A DNA stretch of 64,000 nt from CALCKU01 sp964607445 (lineage in GTDB: Bacteria; Pseudomonadota; Alphaproteobacteria; Caulobacterales; Maricaulaceae), in NCBI GenBank assembly GCA_964607445.1, contig CAZSKN010000009.1, positions 1 through 64,000 of the forward strand, in the 5' to 3' direction. Each line of letters opens with the position of its first letter. Positions within the stretch are counted from its first letter, which is position 1. Both the position numbers and the translations under genes were made by a program. The notes below the pieces were generated by a model. The model did not search any database, was not told where the DNA came from, and saw only the letters and a program-made list of their open reading frames with translations. Positions 16,284 to 25,554 of the stretch are shown here, one piece after another.

Positions 16284-17414
16284 ATGAGCGCACGCCGCCT
16301 TGCCATACGACAGCCTGAAAGCTTTGCCTTAAGTGCATCGGCCAAGAAGGATATTGCGCAATGGGTCAAGAAATATCCCAAAGGCCGACAGCGTAGTGCG
16401 CTGATACCGGCGCTGTGGATAGCCCAGAAAGACGCGGGCGGTTGGTTGCCAGAAGCGGCGCTACGTGTGCTCGGGGATATGCTGGATATGGCGTATATCC
16501 GCGTTTATGAGGTCGCGACTTTCTACACAATGTTTAATCTAGAGCCTGTAGGGACACATTTCGTCCAGCTTTGCGGGACCACGCCGTGCTGGTTGCGTGG
16601 TTCAGATGAGCTGATTGCCATGCTAAAGCGCAAGATCGGCCCGCAGCGTACGATTTCAGAAGATGGTAAGCTCACATGGCTCGAAGTGGAATGTCTTGGC
16701 GCATGCGCGAATGCCCCAATGGTGCAAATCTCGAATGCGGAGGGTGATCATTATTATGAAGACCTGACTGCGGAAAGCCTTGAGGCTGTACTTGATGATC
16801 TCGTCGCGGGTAAAACACCAAAGTCTGGCCCGCAAAACAGCCGCCACACCTCCGAGCCTGAAGGTGGGGCTATGGTGCTGAATACTGCGGGCCTTTACAA
16901 GAAGGTCAAAGCGCCTACCAAGCTCCCGCATGCCGAGAAAAAGGCCAAGGTCAATTATTATGAATGGGATCCGAAAGAACGTCGCGCCACGCGCAAAGGC
17001 TGGGTTGATCCGAAACGCAAAGCGCATCCCGACCCGAAAAAACGCGGGAGTAATCTAGGTCGTGATTTGACAAAAGGTCTGGTAGATGATGACCCTAATA
17101 AAGGCTTGCCCAAAAAACGATCAGCTAAACCGGTGTCGAAACCTAAAATTCTTTACACAGACGGGCCCACTGATGGCACTCCTGATGACTTGAAGAAAAT
17201 TAAAGGTATTGGGCCGAAATTTGAAAGTGATTTAAATTCAAAAGGCATATATTATTTTCGCCAAATCGGCGCTTGGAAAGCGGCTGATGTAAAAATGGTC
17301 GAAGGTGTCATTGATAGTTTTCCCGGGCGCATTAAGCGGGATGAATGGGTCAAGCAGGGTAAGGCTTTGGCAAAAGGACGCGCATCGCGCAAAATGAAGA
17401 CGGGGAAGACCTAA
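16284..17414 (+). CDS. nuoE: NADH-quinone oxidoreductase subunit E with long C-terminal helix-hairpin-helix extension
   Basis: A 376-residue form of the 24-kDa subunit. The ATG at 16284 is chosen (GGGA 8 nt upstream, typical N-terminus MSARRLA); the frame is open 45 nt further upstream but into nuoD. Residues 1 to about 170 are the thioredoxin-like 2Fe-2S domain, with ligands in CGTTPC and CLGAC (near 97, 102, 136 and 140). After that comes a basic, Pro/Lys-rich linker, then from about residue 300 a helix-hairpin-helix-like segment (DDLKKIKGIGPKFESDL). E. coli NuoE has only about 166 residues; such tails are known in alphaproteobacteria, but their role is unclear. It overlaps nuoF by one base. 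Confidence 0.95.
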   Translation: MSARRLAIRQPESFALSASAKKDIAQWVKKYPKGRQRSALIPALWIAQKDAGGWLPEAALRVLGDMLDMAYIRVYEVATFYTMFNLEPVGTHFVQLCGTTPCWLRGSDELIAMLKRKIGPQRTISEDGKLTWLEVECLGACANAPMVQISNAEGDHYYEDLTAESLEAVLDDLVAGKTPKSGPQNSRHTSEPEGGAMVLNTAGLYKKVKAPTKLPHAEKKAKVNYYEWDPKERRATRKGWVDPKRKAHPDPKKRGSNLGRDLTKGLVDDDPNKGLPKKRSAKPVSKPKILYTDGPTDGTPDDLKKIKGIGPKFESDLNSKGIYYFRQIGAWKAADVKMVEGVIDSFPGRIKRDEWVKQGKALAKGRASRKMKTGKT

Positions 17415-18736
17415 TGGCTGACCTTCTTCAAGATAAAGACCGGATTTTTACAAATCTTTACGGTCTACAGGATTTCGGGCTTGAGGGGGCCAAGAAACGT
17501 GGAGCGTGGTGCGGGACATCTGCCATGCTCGAGCAAGGCAAGGACTGGATTATAGATCAAATAAAAGGCTCAGGGCTTCGCGGACGCGGCGGGGCGGGGT
17601 TCCCAACCGGATTGAAATGGTCTTTCATGCCCAAAGACGTGGGTAATCGTCCACATTATCTTGTGGTCAATGCTGACGAGTCTGAACCTGGCTCTTGTAA
17701 AGACCGTGATATTTTACGCCATGACCCGCACTTGCTGATTGAAGGGTGTCTGGTAGCGTCTTTTGCTATGCAGGCCCATGCCTGTTATATTTATGTGCGC
17801 GGGGAATATATTCTGGAACGCAACCGTTTGCAGGCGGCTATTGACGAAGCTTACGCGGCGGGGCTTGTGGGTAAAAATGCGTGCGGTACGGGCTGGGATT
17901 TTGACATTTACATGCATCACGGCGCAGGGGCCTATATTTGCGGTGAGGAAACGGCCTTGCTTGAAAGCTTAGAGGGTAAAAAGGGACAACCACGCTTAAA
18001 GCCACCTTTTCCGGCAGGGGCAGGTCTTTATGGTTGCCCGACGACCGTTAATAATGTCGAGTCTATCGCTGTTGTGCCAACGATTTTACGTCGCGGGGTT
18101 GACTGGTGGACACAATTTGGCCGCGAAAATAATAAGGGCACGAAAGTGTTTTCGATATCGGGTCACGTCAATAAGCCGTGTAATGTCGAAGAAGCGCTAT
18201 CTATTCCGATGAAGACATTGCTGGAAGAATATGCAGGTGGCGTGCGCGGGGGCTGGGATAATCTAAAATGCGTGATACCAGGCGGCTCCTCTGTACCGCT
18301 ACTGCCTAAAGAAATTTGCGATCATGTGTTGATGGATTTCGACGCCCTGCGCGAACATCAGTCCGGCCTTGGCACGGCGGCCGTGATCGTCATGGATAAA
18401 TCCACAGATATCGTCAAAGCGATTGCAAGGCTATCCTATTTTTACAAACATGAGAGCTGCGGCCAATGTACGCCGTGCCGTGAAGGCACAGGCTGGATGT
18501 GGCGTGTCATGGAACGCATGGTACGCGGTGAAGCGCGAACCGAAGAAATAGATATGTTACTAGCTGTCACGAAACAGGTTGAGGGCCACACAATATGCGC
18601 GCTAGGTGATGCGGCGGCGTGGCCAATCCAAGGTCTGATACGTCACTTCCGTCACGAGATTGAAGAGCGCATAGATAATTACCGCGCTGGCAAGCCCGTT
18701 TTTGTGCCGCAAGGCGTTCCAGAGGCGGCGGAGTAA
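17414..18736 (+). CDS. nuoF: NADH-quinone oxidoreductase subunit F
   Basis: A 440-residue NADH-binding subunit carrying FMN and the N3 4Fe-4S cluster. Visible are GRGGAGFPTGLKW (nucleotide binding), NADESEPGSCKDR (FMN site), YICGEETAL, and cluster ligands in ESCGQCTPCREG plus ICALGD near the C-terminus. The ATG overlaps the nuoE stop by one base. A small unlisted ORF follows before nuoG. Confidence 0.98.
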   Translation: MADLLQDKDRIFTNLYGLQDFGLEGAKKRGAWCGTSAMLEQGKDWIIDQIKGSGLRGRGGAGFPTGLKWSFMPKDVGNRPHYLVVNADESEPGSCKDRDILRHDPHLLIEGCLVASFAMQAHACYIYVRGEYILERNRLQAAIDEAYAAGLVGKNACGTGWDFDIYMHHGAGAYICGEETALLESLEGKKGQPRLKPPFPAGAGLYGCPTTVNNVESIAVVPTILRRGVDWWTQFGRENNKGTKVFSISGHVNKPCNVEEALSIPMKTLLEEYAGGVRGGWDNLKCVIPGGSSVPLLPKEICDHVLMDFDALREHQSGLGTAAVIVMDKSTDIVKAIARLSYFYKHESCGQCTPCREGTGWMWRVMERMVRGEARTEEIDMLLAVTKQVEGHTICALGDAAAWPIQGLIRHFRHEIEERIDNYRAGKPVFVPQGVPEAAE

Positions 18737-18740
18737 GGCG

Positions 18741-18830
18741 ATGGGAAATTTTTTAATATTGGGTGCGGTAGTTGGGACGATTTGCGATACTCTTGTGGTC
18801 TTGATTTTAAATAAAAGAAGCGGTTTTTAA
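18741..18830 (+). CDS. Small single-pass membrane ORF (29 residues) between nuoF and nuoG
   Basis: ATG at 18741 to TAA at 18828-18830 encodes 29 residues. GGAG sits at 18730-18733, 7 nt upstream of the ATG, which is an ideal Shine-Dalgarno spacing, partly inside the end of nuoF. The peptide has a continuous hydrophobic core (FLILGAVVGT through TLVVLIL) and a basic tail (NKRSGF), so a single transmembrane helix with the C-terminus in the cytoplasm is likely. The ORF fills the 96-bp nuoF-nuoG gap almost exactly, ending 2 bp before the nuoG ATG, while neighbouring nuo junctions are overlaps or a few bases. I do not recognise a family. It could be a small complex I accessory or assembly peptide, or a chance ORF in a spacer. 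Confidence 0.6.
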   Translation: MGNFLILGAVVGTICDTLVVLILNKRSGF

Positions 18831-18832
18831 GT

Positions 18833-20944
18833 ATGTCTGACCTCCGCAAAATCAATATTGATGGCACTGAATACGAAGTACCGGCGGATTATACGCTGAT
18901 GCAAGCCTGTGAAGAGGCGGCAGGAGCTGAAATTCCGCGTTTTTGTTATCATGAACGTTTGTCTGTTGCAGGTAATTGCCGGATGTGTTTGGTCGAATGG
19001 GTCGGCGCACCTAAACCTCAGGCTTCATGTGCTCTCCAAGTCAAAGACCTTCGCCCGAATCGCGACGGGACACCTGCCAATATTCGCACAAATTCAGAAA
19101 CGGTGAAAAAAGCGCGCGAAGGCGTGATGGAATTCCTGCTGATTAATCATCCGCTAGATTGTCCAATTTGTGATCAGGGCGGGGAATGTGATCTGCAAGA
19201 CCAAGCTATGGCTTATGGGCGTGATGGCTCGCGGTTTGAAGAAAACAAGCGTGCTGTTGATGATAAATTCATGGGCCCGCTGGTCAATACGGTCATGACG
19301 CGTTGCATTCAATGTACGCGCTGCGTGCGGTTTGTGACGGAAGTCGCCGGCGTTGAGGAAATCGGTCTGGCTTCGCGCGGTGAAGACGCGGAAATTACGA
19401 CCTATCTTGAACAAAGCCTGACATCTGAAATGTCCGGAAACGTAATCGATTTATGCCCTGTGGGGGCGCTGACGTCCAAGCCTTATGCCTTTAACGCACG
19501 CCCATGGGAATTGGATAAGGTTGAGAGCGTTGACGTGATGGATGCCGTTGGGTCTAATATCCGAATTGATAGCCGCACAGGACGTGTGCTGCGGATTATG
19601 CCCGTGGTAAACGATGCGATTAATGAAGAATGGATTTCTGACAAAACCCGTTTCGTTTGGGACGGGCTTGGCCGTCAACGACTAGACCAACCCTTTATTC
19701 GTGAGAACGGAAAATTACGGCCTACCGGATGGGACGAGGCCTTGGCGCGGGTCGCAGATAAACTCAAGGGTGAACCCGAAGAAATAGCTGCGATCGCAGG
19801 CGATCTTTGCGATGCAGAAAGCATGAAGGCGCTTAAAGATCTGCTCGATAGCTTGGGTGTTAAAAACATGGATTGTCGTCAAGACGGCTCTATGCTTGGT
19901 ACAACTAAAGGTAAGCGGCAGTCTTATTTGTTTAACACCACACTTAACGGGCTAGAGCAGGTAGACGCACTATTGATTATTGGCGCGAACCCACGTCTTG
20001 AGGCTCCCCTTGTCAATACACGGATTCGAAAACGTTGGTTGACCGGGAAGTTGGACGTCGCCTTGATCGGCGAAGCGGCTGATTTGACATATACATATGA
20101 TCATCTGGGTGCGGGGCCAGACGCAATTGCGACATTGACCAAAGCATCCAAGGGGTTTGCCAATAAGTTGAAAAAAGCAAAAAAACCGGCGGTAATCATC
20201 GGGGCAGGAGCACTTAATCGTGCTGACAGCGAACAGATTTTACGCGCAATTGGCGTACTATGTGATAAATTTAAGGTCGTGCGCGAGGGGTGGAACGGGT
20301 TTAACATTCTCCACACAGCCGCCAGCCGTGTTGCGGGTCTGGATATGGGGTTTTTACCTGGTGAAGGCGGTAAAGATACACGCGCCATTTTAGACGGGGC
20401 GGCGTCAGGGAGCATTAAAACGGTGTTTCTACTCGGGGCTGATGAATTGGAAACTGCAAAACTTTCGAATGCGTTTGTAATTTATCAAGGCAGCCACGGT
20501 GATGCGGGCGCGCATATTGCCGATGTGATTTTACCGGGGGCGGCTTATACAGAAAAAGATGGACTTTATGTCAACCTTGAAGGCCGTGTGCAAATGGGTG
20601 CGCGCGCCGTTGCCCCCAAAGGCGAGGCAAAAGATGATTGGGCTATTCTGCGTGCACTATCAGGTCATATTGACCGTATTTTGCCTTATGACAGCCTTGA
20701 AGCTTTACGAGAAAAACTTTTTGCGGATCATCCGAGTTTTGCCAGCCTTGATCATGCGCCGGGGGCGAATGATGCGATGGAATTCGATGTTAAATCTATG
20801 GGTGCGTCTGGCGCCGTGTCGGGGCCAATTTTTGTAAATTCTGTTACGGATTTCTACATGACCAATCCGATTGCGCGCGCGTCTACTGTAATGGCGGAAT
20901 GCTCTGAATTGGTAACAACGCCCTTGATAGAGGCAGCTGAATAA
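18833..20944 (+). CDS. nuoG: NADH-quinone oxidoreductase subunit G
   Basis: A 703-residue 75-kDa subunit and the largest peripheral-arm protein. The N-terminal ferredoxin-like domain has 2Fe-2S ligands in CYHERLSVAGNCRMC and CALQV. Further ligands are the His-Cys3 cluster region DCPICDQGGECDLQD, and 4Fe-4S ligands in CIQCTRCVRF and DLCPVGALT. The remainder is the molybdopterin-oxidoreductase-like domain, which lacks cofactor. It follows the small ORF by 2 bp and overlaps nuoH by one base. Confidence 0.98.
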   Translation: MSDLRKINIDGTEYEVPADYTLMQACEEAAGAEIPRFCYHERLSVAGNCRMCLVEWVGAPKPQASCALQVKDLRPNRDGTPANIRTNSETVKKAREGVMEFLLINHPLDCPICDQGGECDLQDQAMAYGRDGSRFEENKRAVDDKFMGPLVNTVMTRCIQCTRCVRFVTEVAGVEEIGLASRGEDAEITTYLEQSLTSEMSGNVIDLCPVGALTSKPYAFNARPWELDKVESVDVMDAVGSNIRIDSRTGRVLRIMPVVNDAINEEWISDKTRFVWDGLGRQRLDQPFIRENGKLRPTGWDEALARVADKLKGEPEEIAAIAGDLCDAESMKALKDLLDSLGVKNMDCRQDGSMLGTTKGKRQSYLFNTTLNGLEQVDALLIIGANPRLEAPLVNTRIRKRWLTGKLDVALIGEAADLTYTYDHLGAGPDAIATLTKASKGFANKLKKAKKPAVIIGAGALNRADSEQILRAIGVLCDKFKVVREGWNGFNILHTAASRVAGLDMGFLPGEGGKDTRAILDGAASGSIKTVFLLGADELETAKLSNAFVIYQGSHGDAGAHIADVILPGAAYTEKDGLYVNLEGRVQMGARAVAPKGEAKDDWAILRALSGHIDRILPYDSLEALREKLFADHPSFASLDHAPGANDAMEFDVKSMGASGAVSGPIFVNSVTDFYMTNPIARASTVMAECSELVTTPLIEAAE

Positions 20945-22020
20945 TGGCCTTGGATATGATGATACAGTTCTGGTCTGATTTATCGCCTCTGGCGTGGCTT
21001 GGACTTAAAAGCTTACAAGTTACAGGATTTGTTTTGATCTTGTCTGTGATTTTGGCTTTTTTAATCCTGATGGACCGCAAAGTCTGGGCCGCCGTACAAA
21101 TGCGGCGCGGGCCCAATGTTGTTGGCCCTTTTGGCTTGTTACAATCATTTGCTGATCTTCTAAAATTCGTCTTTAAAGAAATTATTATACCCGCTGGTTC
21201 TGATAAAGTTCTCTTTATACTCGCCCCGATTATAACGCTGGTTATGGCCTTTGTTGCGTGGGCGGTTGTACCGATTGCACCGGGCTGGGTGATGTCTGAT
21301 ATTAATATTGGCGTTTTATATATTCTCGCAATATCGTCTTTAGGGGTATACGGGATTATTATTGGGGGGTGGGCGTCAAATTCCAAATATCCATTTATGG
21401 GCGCACTGCGGTCCGCCGCACAGATGATTTCCTATGAAGTGTCTATCGGATTTATTATTTTAACGGTTATCTTTTTAACGGGCTCTATGAATTTGAGCGA
21501 AATCGTCAACGCCCAAGCGGGCGGGTTTTGGCAATGGCATATGTTTATGTTGGATTTTTCCAAACCACTCTCTCTCGTTTTGTTTCCAATAATGTTCTAT
21601 ATGGGTGTGATGTTCTTTATTTCGGCCTTAGCCGAGACGAACCGCCCGCCTTTTGATTTACCAGAGGCGGAATCAGAACTGGTTGCAGGGTTTATGGTGG
21701 AATATTCGTCCACCCCATATCTGCTCTTTATGTTCGGGGAATATCTTAACATGACCTTGATGTGCGCGATGTTCACCATATTGTTTTTAGGGGGATGGCA
21801 TGCACCGATTGATATTGGTGTGCAATTCATTCCGCCTATTTTCTGGTTTACACTTAAATGTCTCGTGATGTTTTTTATGTTTGCGATGGTGAAAGCTATT
21901 GTGCCGCGTTACCGTTATGACCAGCTTATGCGCCTTGGCTGGAAAGTGTTTTTGCCAACATCGCTGGCCGCCGTTGTCTTTGTCTCGACTTGGGTCGTGT
22001 TCTTTGGCGATAAGATTTAG
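20944..22020 (+). CDS. nuoH: NADH-quinone oxidoreductase subunit H
   Basis: A 358-residue membrane subunit at the joint of the two arms, with about eight helices. It lines the quinone channel. Conserved loops are DRKVWAAVQMRRGPNVVG and AETNRPPFDLPEAESELVAG. Its length and position are typical. The nuoI Shine-Dalgarno (AGGAG) overlaps the nuoH stop. Confidence 0.98.
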   Translation: MALDMMIQFWSDLSPLAWLGLKSLQVTGFVLILSVILAFLILMDRKVWAAVQMRRGPNVVGPFGLLQSFADLLKFVFKEIIIPAGSDKVLFILAPIITLVMAFVAWAVVPIAPGWVMSDINIGVLYILAISSLGVYGIIIGGWASNSKYPFMGALRSAAQMISYEVSIGFIILTVIFLTGSMNLSEIVNAQAGGFWQWHMFMLDFSKPLSLVLFPIMFYMGVMFFISALAETNRPPFDLPEAESELVAGFMVEYSSTPYLLFMFGEYLNMTLMCAMFTILFLGGWHAPIDIGVQFIPPIFWFTLKCLVMFFMFAMVKAIVPRYRYDQLMRLGWKVFLPTSLAAVVFVSTWVVFFGDKI

Positions 22021-22030
22021 GAGCGCAGAG

Positions 22031-22519
22031 ATGTTACGTATCAAACAGGTTCTACGCGGCGCGCTTTTACTGGAGTTTATCGGCGCGTTTGTACTGGCGA
22101 TGAAATATTTTTTTCGTCCAAAAGTCACGATTAACTATCCCTTTGAAAAAGGGCCATTATCTCCACGTTTCCGCGGTGAACATGCTTTGCGACGTTACTC
22201 AAGCGGTGAAGAGAGGTGTATTGCGTGTAAATTGTGTGAAGCGATTTGCCCTGCTCAGGCGATTACCATCGAAGCCGAACCTCGCGAAGACGGTTCCCGC
22301 CGCACAACGCGTTATGATATTGATATGGTCAAATGTATTTATTGCGGCCTGTGCCAAGAGGCCTGTCCGGTAGATGCAATCGTCGAAGGTCCGAATTTTG
22401 AATTTGCAACGGAAACCCGCGAAGAACTTTACTATGATAAAGAAAAATTATTGGCCAATGGAGACCGTTGGGAACGTGAAATCGCAAAAAATCTTGAATT
22501 GGATGCGCCGTACCGTTAG
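22031..22519 (+). CDS. nuoI: NADH-quinone oxidoreductase subunit I
   Basis: A 162-residue subunit with two 4Fe-4S clusters (N6a and N6b). The two ferredoxin motifs are CIACKLCEAICPAQAI and CIYCGLCQEACPVDAI. The frame is open upstream into nuoH, but the ATG at 22031 has AGGAG 7 nt before it and matches the usual N-terminus (RGALLLEF), so it is the start. Confidence 0.98.
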   Translation: MLRIKQVLRGALLLEFIGAFVLAMKYFFRPKVTINYPFEKGPLSPRFRGEHALRRYSSGEERCIACKLCEAICPAQAITIEAEPREDGSRRTTRYDIDMVKCIYCGLCQEACPVDAIVEGPNFEFATETREELYYDKEKLLANGDRWEREIAKNLELDAPYR

Positions 22520-22543
22520 GGACGCGCCGGACTTAGGGACTTA

Positions 22544-23167
22544 TTGAACGTGCTAATCGCCATCTCATTTTATCTCCTCGCAACCATTGCCGTTGTCAGC
22601 GCTTTTATGGTCGTAGCGGCCCGTAATCCTGTGCATTCAGTCATGTTTTTAATCATGACGTTTTTTTCGGCGGCAGGCTTGTTCATTCTAATGGGGGCCG
22701 AATTTTTGGCCCTTTTACTGGTGATGGTCTATGTGGGGGCTGTAGCTGTATTGTTCTTGTTTGTTGTAATGATGTTAGATGTGGATTTCGTTGAAATGAA
22801 ACAGGGGTTTTTACAATATCTGCCCATGGGTGCCTTTGTAGCCGTAGTTCTATGTGCTGAAATGTTATTGGTGGGTGCTGCTTATTACACGGATAAGCCC
22901 ACGACCGTCGTTGAAGATGAAGACGGGAAATCCAATCTACAAGCCTTTGGCGAGGTGCTTTATACAGATTACGCCTTCTTCTTTGAAGCCGCTGGTTTCG
23001 TGCTTCTAGTCGCTATGATCGGTGCCATTGTTCTGACATTACGCGAGCGTGAAGGCGTTAAGAGCCAAGACCCGTTAAAACAAATGGCCCGTACGCGTGA
23101 AACAGGTGTCGAGCATGTTGATATTGCGCCGGGTGACGGTCTGAGCATGAAAGGGAATACGCCATGA
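22544..23167 (+). CDS. nuoJ: NADH-quinone oxidoreductase subunit J
   Basis: A 207-residue membrane subunit with about five helices; the third, around YVGAVAVLFLFVVMMLD, contains the pi-bulge region involved in coupling. The start is ambiguous: TTG at 22544 lies 4 nt after AGGGA, while GTG at 22550 lies 10 nt after it and fits the short N-terminus of relatives better. The stop overlaps the nuoK start as ATGA. Confidence 0.96.
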   Translation: MNVLIAISFYLLATIAVVSAFMVVAARNPVHSVMFLIMTFFSAAGLFILMGAEFLALLLVMVYVGAVAVLFLFVVMMLDVDFVEMKQGFLQYLPMGAFVAVVLCAEMLLVGAAYYTDKPTTVVEDEDGKSNLQAFGEVLYTDYAFFFEAAGFVLLVAMIGAIVLTLREREGVKSQDPLKQMARTRETGVEHVDIAPGDGLSMKGNTP

Positions 23168-23490
23168 TTATCGGCCTGGCCCATTATCTTGTCGTCGCGG
23201 CGATTTTATTCACAATCGGCGTTTTCGGCATTTTCGTAAACCGAAAAAATGTTATTATTATTTTGATGTGCATAGAGCTTATTTTATTGGCTGTGAATAT
23301 TAACTTCGTCGCCTTTTCTACGCATATGGTAGACAGTGCAGGCAATAACCCCATGGCGGGACAAGTCTTTGCATTATTCGTTTTAACGGTTGCCGCAGCT
23401 GAAGCCGCTGTGGGCTTGGCTATATTAGTCGTCTATTTTCGTAATCGTGGCACAATCGCTGTCGAAGACATCGACTTAATGAAGGGTTGA
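23164..23490 (+). CDS. nuoK: NADH-quinone oxidoreductase subunit K
   Basis: A 108-residue membrane subunit (ND4L) with three helices and buried glutamates of the proton path, in MCIELILLAVN and AAAEAAVGLAI. The ATG overlaps the nuoJ stop (ATGA). nuoL follows after 6 bp. Confidence 0.97.
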   Translation: MIIGLAHYLVVAAILFTIGVFGIFVNRKNVIIILMCIELILLAVNINFVAFSTHMVDSAGNNPMAGQVFALFVLTVAAAEAAVGLAILVVYFRNRGTIAVEDIDLMKG

Positions 23491-23496
23491 TCAGTC

Positions 23497-25551
23497 ATGC
23501 TTTACAAGACACTCGTCTTCGCGCCGCTTATCGGGGCTATTATCGCAGGTATGGGCGGGACGCGCTTTGGCGGCAGTAAGCTCGGCGAAAAGTCGTCTAT
23601 GGTGATAACGACCGCTTTGTTATTTCTATCCGCACTTTTGTCATGGATTGTCATGTTCAAGATCGGATTTGGTCATAATACGGCAGATGTAACCTTATTG
23701 CGCTGGATGGATGTTGGCGATCTAAAGGCCAATTGGGCCTTAAAAATAGACACGCTTACGGCCGTTATGCTCGTCGTTATTACAACGGTATCGTCACTCG
23801 TGCACCTCTATAGCTGGGGCTATATGGATGACGACGCCTATAAACCCCGTTTCTTTGCTTATCTTTCGCTTTTCACATTCGCTATGCTGATGTTGGTTAC
23901 GGCGGATAATTTTATTCAACTTTTCTTTGGCTGGGAAGGTGTGGGGTTAGCTTCATATCTCTTGATTGGATATTATTTCAAAAAACCATCAGCCAATGCG
24001 GCCGCCATAAAGGCTTTTGTAACCAACCGTGTCGGGGATGTGGGGCTGGCTTTGGGTGTGATGACGATATTCTTTGTCTTTGGGTCTGTTGATTTCGATA
24101 CAGTTTTTAACGCAGTTCACGATAATCCTGACCGTATTGTTGATTTTCTAGGGCTGCAAATTAATGCAATCGAGTTAATCGCCGCACTTCTGTTTATTGG
24201 GGCTATGGGAAAATCAGCGCAATTTGTGCTGCATGTGTGGTTGCCTGATGCGATGGAGGGGCCAACTCCGGTATCGGCGTTAATTCATGCTGCGACGATG
24301 GTGACAGCGGGGGTTTTCCTAGTCTGCCGGGCTTATCCTATCTATGAATTGGCGCCTATTACATCGGGATTTATCACAATTGTGGGGGCGTTTACGGCCT
24401 TTTTTGCCGCGACGGTGGGGTTAGTGCAAAATGATATTAAGCGCGTTATTGCTTATTCAACCTGTTCGCAGCTTGGTTATATGTTCTTTGCTGCTGGTGT
24501 AGGCGCTTACAATGCAGCTATGTTCCATCTCTTCACCCATGCCTTTTTCAAAGCGCTTTTGTTTTTGGGGGCAGGGTCGGTCATTCATGCCATGCACCAT
24601 GAACAAGATATGCGTAAAATGGGCGGTATTCGTAAAAAAGTCCCGCTAACGTATGCGGCTATGATCATCGGGACATTAGCGATTACCGGCGTGGGAATAC
24701 CTCTTTTAGGTTTCGGGTTTGCGGGCTTCTTTTCCAAGGATGCTATTATAGAATCCGCTTATGCTGTTGGCGCCGCTGGCGAAAGCAATGCTGCAATTTT
24801 TGCCTTTTGGATGGGTATAATCGCAGCCTTGATGACGAGTTTTTATTCATGGCGTTTAATCTTTATGACGTTCCACGGTAACTATCGTGGTGATAGACAT
24901 ACCTTTGAACACGCCCATGAAAGCCCGATGAATATGCTTGTACCGTTAGGGGCTCTAAGTTTCGGGGCTGTTTTTGCAGGGGGTGTTTTTTACTCTAAAT
25001 TTATGGGCGGAGATGCTGGGCATTTTTGGAATGGTGCTTTGCCAGCTGGGGGCGGAGGACATGCGCAAATGGCTGCCGATAATTTGTATGCATCCGCCGC
25101 GGCCGAAACGTCCAGTGATGCAGATTACGGGGGCGATCATGGCGGCGGGCATCATGATTTTCCGCTTTGGGTGTTATTTGCCCCGCTCTTTGTCTCGGCA
25201 CTCGGTTTTGTTGCCGCCTGGTATATGTATATTCGCGATAATGGTACGGAAAAAATGCTCGCGAAAGAGGGGGGAATGTTTTATAATTTTCTCCTCAATA
25301 AATGGTATATTGACGAACTCTACGATGCGACCATCGTTCGAGGTACGCGCGTTCTAGGTGATTTTTTCTGGAAGACCGGAGATCAGAAAATCATTGATGG
25401 TCTCGGGCCCAATGGATTTGCAGCATTCGCATTGGGGGCGGGTAAGCGCTTGGCGAAAATACAAAGTGGAAAGCTATTTCATTATGCATTTATCATGCTA
25501 GTGGGCCTCGCTGGCATTATAGCGCTCGTCTTCTCACGTGTAGGAGGGTAG
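23497..25551 (+). CDS. nuoL: NADH-quinone oxidoreductase subunit L
   Basis: A 684-residue antiporter-like proton-pumping subunit with a long lateral C-terminal helix. Marks are FFGWEGVGLASYLLIG, HVWLPDAMEGPTPVSALIHA (with the key Lys/His region), NDIKRVIAYSTCSQLGYM and HAFFKALLFLGAGS. A His-rich, low-complexity loop (GGDHGGGHHDF, around residue 550) precedes the last helices. The length is in the usual alphaproteobacterial range. Confidence 0.98.
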   Translation: MLYKTLVFAPLIGAIIAGMGGTRFGGSKLGEKSSMVITTALLFLSALLSWIVMFKIGFGHNTADVTLLRWMDVGDLKANWALKIDTLTAVMLVVITTVSSLVHLYSWGYMDDDAYKPRFFAYLSLFTFAMLMLVTADNFIQLFFGWEGVGLASYLLIGYYFKKPSANAAAIKAFVTNRVGDVGLALGVMTIFFVFGSVDFDTVFNAVHDNPDRIVDFLGLQINAIELIAALLFIGAMGKSAQFVLHVWLPDAMEGPTPVSALIHAATMVTAGVFLVCRAYPIYELAPITSGFITIVGAFTAFFAATVGLVQNDIKRVIAYSTCSQLGYMFFAAGVGAYNAAMFHLFTHAFFKALLFLGAGSVIHAMHHEQDMRKMGGIRKKVPLTYAAMIIGTLAITGVGIPLLGFGFAGFFSKDAIIESAYAVGAAGESNAAIFAFWMGIIAALMTSFYSWRLIFMTFHGNYRGDRHTFEHAHESPMNMLVPLGALSFGAVFAGGVFYSKFMGGDAGHFWNGALPAGGGGHAQMAADNLYASAAAETSSDADYGGDHGGGHHDFPLWVLFAPLFVSALGFVAAWYMYIRDNGTEKMLAKEGGMFYNFLLNKWYIDELYDATIVRGTRVLGDFFWKTGDQKIIDGLGPNGFAAFALGAGKRLAKIQSGKLFHYAFIMLVGLAGIIALVFSRVGG

Positions 25552-25554
25552 ATC

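Noticed and set aside
25100..25170. His/Gly-rich loop in nuoL as a possible inserted sequence
   Set aside because: Low-complexity His-rich loops are common in NuoL near the last helices, and the frame and flanking motifs are intact.
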